From contig DLVS01000667.1 of assembly GCA_003445095.1 (NCBI GenBank), positions 1-17,997 of the forward strand: a stretch of DNA of 17,997 nucleotides, read 5' to 3'. Below, piece by piece: positions 14,232-17,997 of this stretch. Positions within the stretch are counted from its first letter, which is position 1. Every line of letters starts with the position of its first letter. The notes beneath the pieces are model-generated. The model saw only the letters and a list, made by a program, of their open reading frames with translations. It did no database searches and was not told the origin of the DNA. The DNA comes from Verrucomicrobiales bacterium (GTDB taxonomy: Bacteria; Verrucomicrobiota; Verrucomicrobiia; Limisphaerales; UBA9464). Position numbers and translations under genes: made by a program.

Positions 14232-14774
14232 TTAGCGGTCCGGAGTTTGAGGAGGAGCGTCGAGGCCGGCGGGCGCGTCATCTTCAATCGGCGACTCCAC
14301 CGTGGAGGCGTATCGCTTCTGCTCCTCCGGACTCAGCGCGCGACCGGCCAACGTGGACCGGGCCAAGGTACCCACCAGTTGTGTCGTGATTCCAACCACC
14401 AGCAAGAAGACTCCGGAATCGAACGCGAGCGGTGTTCCCAACGGAATCTCTCCGAGGATCGGCACCTGAACGTACGTATTAAATTGTTCGAGGAAGGGGT
14501 GGCCGAATAGGACCGGAGCGACGCAGGATCCAATCGCCAATAATACGCCGCTCGCTGCGAGGGTCAGGGGTTCGACCGGAAGAACCCGGTCCTTGCCTTC
14601 GACACCGTACGCCAGCAACAGCAGAACCAAGGACGCGGCCGTGGCCAGACCGGCAATAAATCCTCCTCCCGGTAAATTGTGACCGCGCAAGAGCAGGTAC
14701 AGCGCAAACACGTTCACCACAAAGAAGGCGCCCGCGGCGACTGTCTTGAGGATGGCGTCATTCCCAGATTTCAC
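14232..14774 (-). CDS. mrpB: Mrp antiporter subunit B with hydrophilic C-terminal extension
   Basis: 180 residues. The family hallmarks RGHNLPGGGFIAGL (30-43) and FDSGVFLLVVGITTQL (118-133) are clear, with four membrane helices. Typical MrpB proteins are about 140 residues. Here about 38 extra acidic/proline-rich residues follow the last helix (SPEEQKRYAS to the end). A GTG start (14772-14774) overlaps the mrpA stop, and GGAGG (14782-14786) lies seven bases upstream. It is a structural subunit of the antiporter in the cytoplasmic membrane. Confidence 0.94.
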   Translation of the reverse strand: MKSGNDAILKTVAAGAFFVVNVFALYLLLRGHNLPGGGFIAGLATAASLVLLLLAYGVEGKDRVLPVEPLTLAASGVLLAIGSCVAPVLFGHPFLEQFNTYVQVPILGEIPLGTPLAFDSGVFLLVVGITTQLVGTLARSTLAGRALSPEEQKRYASTVESPIEDDAPAGLDAPPQTPDR

Positions 14775-17263
14775 GGCCTATCCTCCGAGTGGTGGACCCC
14801 AAAGCCGGCCGGCCCTTTCTCCGCGTGCTGCCATTCTGCGGCTGATCGTTTGTACCGCATGAACAGCCCCAGACAGCCCAGCGTGGCCACGAACAACACC
14901 GTGATCTCCCCCAGGGTGTCAAATCCGCGGAAGTCGACCAGAATAGTATTCACCGCGTTGTCCCCCTTCGCTAAAGGGCGGGACATTACCAAATAAAACG
15001 GGCCCACCGGCTCCGGATGCGGCCGCGCGGTCACGACTAACATCAGTACCGTCATCGATGCGCCCAAGGCGACCGCGGTGACAAAGGCAAAGATTTTCCT
15101 CGGTGCCCACCCACGATCCTCCCGTTCCCCTTCTTCGGCCGTTTTGGGAAATCGGCCGAGTAAGAGCAGCACCAGCACCAGGGAAATGGTCTCCACCAAA
15201 ACTTGGGTCAGCGCCAGATCCGGTGCCTGATACAACACGTAAAGAAACGTCGTGAGAAATCCGGCTAGCGATAACGAAATCAAGCGCGTGGTCCAGCCCC
15301 GCAGGACCACCGCCCCGAAGGCCGTCAAAGCGATCAATCCTGCGACGAGCGTGCGGAGGGGATCCCATGTTTGACCGATCGGCACCTCCGTCAACGAGTT
15401 GGCCAACTGAAGGATCGCCGCGGGCCCATAAACATACCACACCGAGCCGATGATCAGCACTACAATGAACCCCAGAATGATCTTGAGATACATTAGCGGC
15501 GAGTCCGATCCGACCGCACGGGTGATTCCTTTCGCGAATTTGCTGATGCCGTCCAGCATCGCTTCAAAGCCAACGTCGAATTGCAGGGCACGAGGCACAC
15601 GAAGCCAGTCCCAGCCCTGGCGGTTGATGACGAAGAACGCTCCTGCGCCGACCGCAACGATCCCAAGGCTAATCGCCAGCTCACGATTGAAACCATGCCA
15701 CAACGCGAGCGGTACGGCCGAAGGCAGGTGAATCCCGGCGACATCAAGGTAACGGATGGGCGCTACGAGCAGTCCGGGCGCGACACCAAAAAGCAGCGCC
15801 CCGCCAGCCGACATCAGCGGCCCGACCAACAGAGCCCGGGTCGGCCGGTGAAAATGATCGGTGACGGCTGGACTTTCGCGACCCCCGAAGGCTTGAAAAA
15901 AGATCCGAGCCGAGAACATCACTTTAGCGACGGACGTAATCAGCACACAGATCAGGGCATACATGCCGAGACCGCCGTGAGCGTCTGGTGCGGCGAAGAT
16001 TTCTTTCAGCATCACTTCCTTGCTAATGAATCCGGTGGTGAACGGCAGCCCCGCCATCGTCGCACACAACACCGCGGTCACTACACCCAGCCACGGATCG
16101 CGCCGCCATAGCCCGCCCAGTTGACGCAAGTCTCTGGTCCCGGTCGCGTGATCGATAATTCCCACGACCATAAACAGCCCGCCTTTGTAGAAGACGTGAC
16201 TGAGGATGTGGAGATAGTCGTATTCGACCGCGCCACGCTGAGCCAATCCGTAGTAGCCGATCAGGTAACCGAGTTGACTGACGGTGGAAAACGCCAGCAG
16301 TGCCTTGAGGTCGTAGACGGCCAGGGCCAACAGCGCGCCGAGCGTCATGGTGAAAAAGGCAACTCCGGTCAACAACGGCGCCCATACTTCATCGGTGGAG
16401 AAAATCGGAAACAAGCGTGCCGTGAGAAACACACCTAGTTTCACCATCGTCGCCGAATGAAGATAGGCGCTCACCGGGGTTGGCGCCGCCATCGCTTTGG
16501 GCAGCCAGAATTGAAACGGGAACTGGGCCGACTTTCCGAAAGCGCCCACTAACATCAGGACCATCGCGACCGTAACCAGCCCGGATCCGTCATCCCCCAG
16601 CGGCTCACGCAACAAGGTCTGAAGGTCGTAGGTGCCGGTAATTTGCCGGATCAGGACCACGCCCACGAGCAGGCACAATCCCGTTGCGCCCGTCACCAAC
16701 AACGCCATTCGCGCTCCGCGGCGTGACTCTTCGGTCGCATGGGAAAAGCCAATCAGCAAGAAGGACGCGAGACCGGTGAGCTCCCAGAAGACAAACAAAA
16801 GCAGCAAATTGTTCGCGAGCACTGTCCCCAACATCGCCGACATGAAGATGAGGAGATACGCGTAGAACCGGCCGTGATCGCGAAAGTGATCGTCCAAATA
16901 CTGACGCGCATAAAAGGTGATCAGCATGCCCATGCCGGTCACGATCAAGGCAAAGAACACCGACAAGCCATCGACCAGGAAGGCGAGCTCAAGTCCGATT
17001 CCAGGCACCCAAGGCCAGCGGAAAACGGTGTTGGGCTGGGGCCCCACTTGGAGGGCGACGAGCACTAACGCGATGAAGGAAACAGCCGGCACCCACAACG
17101 CCAGCGAGCCGGTCCGCGCACCCCACCGGCCACCGGCGATCGCGACGATGGGCGCGGCGACCAGCGGAAGGAAAACCGCGAGCAGAACCAGAAGCGGAGT
17201 AAGGCTGGGTGGCACGCGGACGGCGTTTGTACTCGGAAGGGCCGGTGTTGCCAATCGTTCCAC
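14771..17263 (-). CDS. mrpA: Mrp antiporter subunit A (NuoL-like, with C-terminal MBH/MrpB-like modules)
   Basis: 830 residues, the full length for MrpA. The N-terminal NuoL-like part shows FLVDGLSVFFALIVTGMGML (95-114), E161 in WELTGLASFLLIGF, K244 in GKSAQFPFQFWLPKAM, K275 in ATMVKLGVF, and further helices to about 560. The C-terminal part carries the DUF4040/MBH-type segment FLYVLYQAPDLALTQVLVET and ends with an MrpB N-terminus-like pair of helices (NTILVDFRGFDTLGEITVLF). It is therefore the complete MrpA, not a fusion with the separate mrpB gene that follows. The start at 17261-17263 is GTG without a strong Shine-Dalgarno; a start a few codons downstream cannot be excluded. The operon exchanges cytoplasmic Na+ (or K+) for H+ and supports alkali/salt tolerance. 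The palindromic element lies just upstream. Confidence 0.96.
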   Translation of the reverse strand: MERLATPALPSTNAVRVPPSLTPLLVLLAVFLPLVAAPIVAIAGGRWGARTGSLALWVPAVSFIALVLVALQVGPQPNTVFRWPWVPGIGLELAFLVDGLSVFFALIVTGMGMLITFYARQYLDDHFRDHGRFYAYLLIFMSAMLGTVLANNLLLLFVFWELTGLASFLLIGFSHATEESRRGARMALLVTGATGLCLLVGVVLIRQITGTYDLQTLLREPLGDDGSGLVTVAMVLMLVGAFGKSAQFPFQFWLPKAMAAPTPVSAYLHSATMVKLGVFLTARLFPIFSTDEVWAPLLTGVAFFTMTLGALLALAVYDLKALLAFSTVSQLGYLIGYYGLAQRGAVEYDYLHILSHVFYKGGLFMVVGIIDHATGTRDLRQLGGLWRRDPWLGVVTAVLCATMAGLPFTTGFISKEVMLKEIFAAPDAHGGLGMYALICVLITSVAKVMFSARIFFQAFGGRESPAVTDHFHRPTRALLVGPLMSAGGALLFGVAPGLLVAPIRYLDVAGIHLPSAVPLALWHGFNRELAISLGIVAVGAGAFFVINRQGWDWLRVPRALQFDVGFEAMLDGISKFAKGITRAVGSDSPLMYLKIILGFIVVLIIGSVWYVYGPAAILQLANSLTEVPIGQTWDPLRTLVAGLIALTAFGAVVLRGWTTRLISLSLAGFLTTFLYVLYQAPDLALTQVLVETISLVLVLLLLGRFPKTAEEGEREDRGWAPRKIFAFVTAVALGASMTVLMLVVTARPHPEPVGPFYLVMSRPLAKGDNAVNTILVDFRGFDTLGEITVLFVATLGCLGLFMRYKRSAAEWQHAEKGPAGFGVHHSEDRP

Positions 17264-17280
17264 GCGGGTCGAGTCCTATC

Positions 17281-17442
17281 GGGGCGCATCCGGACAGTGC
17301 CCCCGCGGTAGTGGCACCGGCGCCTTCGCCGGTTTTGGGTTTGACAGGCGCCCTCGCCTGTCGCTCTGCGGGCGGGGGCGCCCGCAGACTCCGACAGCCG
17401 AGGGCGGCTATCCCACTATGGGGCATTGTCCGGATGCGCCCC
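17281..17442. repeat. 162-bp nested palindromic element: 23-bp terminal inverted repeat enclosing four tetraloop hairpins
   Basis: Terminal arms 17281-17303 and 17420-17442 are inverted copies with one mismatch in 23. Between them lie four perfect hairpins, each with a four-base loop: 17316-17333 (7-bp stem), 17343-17362 (8 bp), 17366-17387 (9 bp) and 17396-17409 (5 bp). Three share the core GGCG-NNNN-CGCC; the fourth is GCCG-AGGG-CGGC. There is no coding potential. It sits between the VOC gene and mrpA and may be an extragenic palindromic repeat cluster (REP/REPIN- or MITE-like). It could also block read-through or stabilise mRNA ends. Confidence 0.8.
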
Positions 17443-17518
17443 TCGATGACGGCACCTCAGTTCATCACAGTTAGGATGTCGGCACTTCGGGCCGCCAAAC
17501 GTTTTACGTTACGGAATC

Positions 17519-17905
17519 TTACGCGGCGGAACCGTGTGGGCTGGCCAGCACGATCGTGTAACCGTCAGGGTCGCGGAGCCAACATTCCCAGTGCGCGTTC
17601 TCGCTACGATGGCGCGGTTTGAAGATGTCGGCCTTCATCTCTTCGGCACGGGCTACCACCGCATCAAATTCGTCGAGTTCAAACCAGAGAAGCACGCCAT
17701 TTCCATACGGCCGAAGATTAGGATCTCCCAGGGGACCATGGTGGTGTTCGACGTACCAATGGTGTAGCTGGAGGATCAATTCTCCCTGCAACACGAGTCG
17801 CTCATAGTCACGCCCGCCGTGGTCACTTCGACAACCCAGGAGTCGTTGATACCAACGACTGCTCGCCTCGACATCATGGACGCAAATGAGCGGCTGTAGG
17901 CGCAT
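17519..17905 (-). CDS. VOC-superfamily (glyoxalase/bleomycin-resistance-like) protein
   Basis: 128 residues forming the expected two beta-alpha-beta-beta-beta modules: QPLICVHDVEASSRWYQRLLG (4-24), RLVLQGELILQLHHW (36-50), VLLWFELDEFDAVVARAEE (71-89) and ECWLRDPDGYTIVLASP (107-123). The RDPDGYTIVL ending is typical of the family, but the position that is usually Glu after the last strand is Ala, so the canonical metal site may be incomplete. The reaction cannot be named; such proteins include glyoxalases, dioxygenases and drug-binding proteins. A 255-base non-coding stretch with the palindromic element follows. A 13-bp dyad AACGT-TTT-ACGTT lies at 17498-17510 just after the stop. The ATG at 17903-17905 has no strong ribosome site. 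Confidence 0.85.
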   Translation of the reverse strand: MRLQPLICVHDVEASSRWYQRLLGCRSDHGGRDYERLVLQGELILQLHHWYVEHHHGPLGDPNLRPYGNGVLLWFELDEFDAVVARAEEMKADIFKPRHRSENAHWECWLRDPDGYTIVLASPHGSAA

Positions 17906-17997
17906 TAGGACTAATTGATTGGAGTTACAACGACGGAAACGTGCTGTCGATGAAGCGAAGACGATTTAGAATGTGCCGGCAAGCGCAGCGCGACGGC

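Noticed and set aside
14232..17263. mrpA and mrpB as a single frameshifted fusion gene
   Set aside because: mrpB has its own GTG with GGAGG seven bases upstream, and the 4-base overlap is the normal junction in this operon.
17950..17997. Possible start of a plus-strand gene (ATG at 17950, basic N-terminus) at the right edge
   Set aside because: Only 16 codons are visible and no ribosome site is present. Two minus-strand frames are equally open here, so nothing can be assigned to 17906-17997.
1..17997. CRISPR array, defence system, transposase gene, tRNA or rRNA
   Set aside because: I looked for spaced direct repeats, cloverleaf elements and typical nuclease or transposase motifs and saw none. 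The only repeats are the palindromic elements listed.

Overview
The window is a bacterial chromosomal segment that looks moderately high in GC by eye. Nearly all genes lie on the minus strand. Clear Shine-Dalgarno sequences are present before only some genes. Several traits together point tentatively to a Verrucomicrobia/Planctomycetes-type bacterium: a GlnRS, a MerA-like flavoprotein next to a TVP38/TMEM64 protein, a degraded EF-hand gene fragment of a type common in those phyla, and several GC-rich extragenic hairpins. No rRNA or other marker gene is present to confirm this.

Layout in transcription order (minus strand, high to low coordinates). A VOC-fold protein (17905-17519) is followed by a 162-bp palindromic element made of four tetraloop hairpins inside a 23-bp terminal inverted repeat (17281-17442). 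Then comes a complete seven-gene Mrp-type Na+(K+)/H+ antiporter operon, mrpA to mrpG (17263-11263), tightly packed with 4-base overlaps at five of its six junctions. A 456-bp gap (11262-10807) holds a strong intrinsic terminator, two further hairpins that may be part of a structured RNA, and a 13-bp dyad. Next are a HAD phosphatase (10806-10219), a 326-bp gap with a MITE-like inverted repeat, glutaminyl-tRNA synthetase with a lineage-type insertion (9892-8078), a TVP38/TMEM64 membrane protein (7992-7237) and a MerA/Lpd-like flavoprotein (7229-5697).

The next gap contains the C-terminal relic of an EF-hand gene on the plus strand. It is followed by a second co-directional cluster: an alpha/beta-hydrolase of chloroperoxidase type, an SDR dehydrogenase, a small four-helix membrane protein with four histidines, a DedA-rhodanese fusion, and a response regulator/glutaredoxin-like/thioredoxin-reductase-like fusion lacking the redox cysteines. 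The left edge holds the first 33 codons of what appears to be a cyclic-nucleotide-binding-domain protein, one base after the previous stop.

The main theme is membrane and redox homeostasis. The Mrp complex handles Na+/pH. Twice, within about 8 kb, a DedA/VTT-fold membrane protein is encoded directly beside a two-dinucleotide-binding flavoprotein. The most unusual items are the signal-linked cysteine-less reductase fusion, the repeated VTT-flavoprotein pairing, the nested hairpin element, the terminator-linked candidate RNA, and the insertion inside GlnRS. I did not find a clear defence system, CRISPR array, transposase, tRNA or rRNA.
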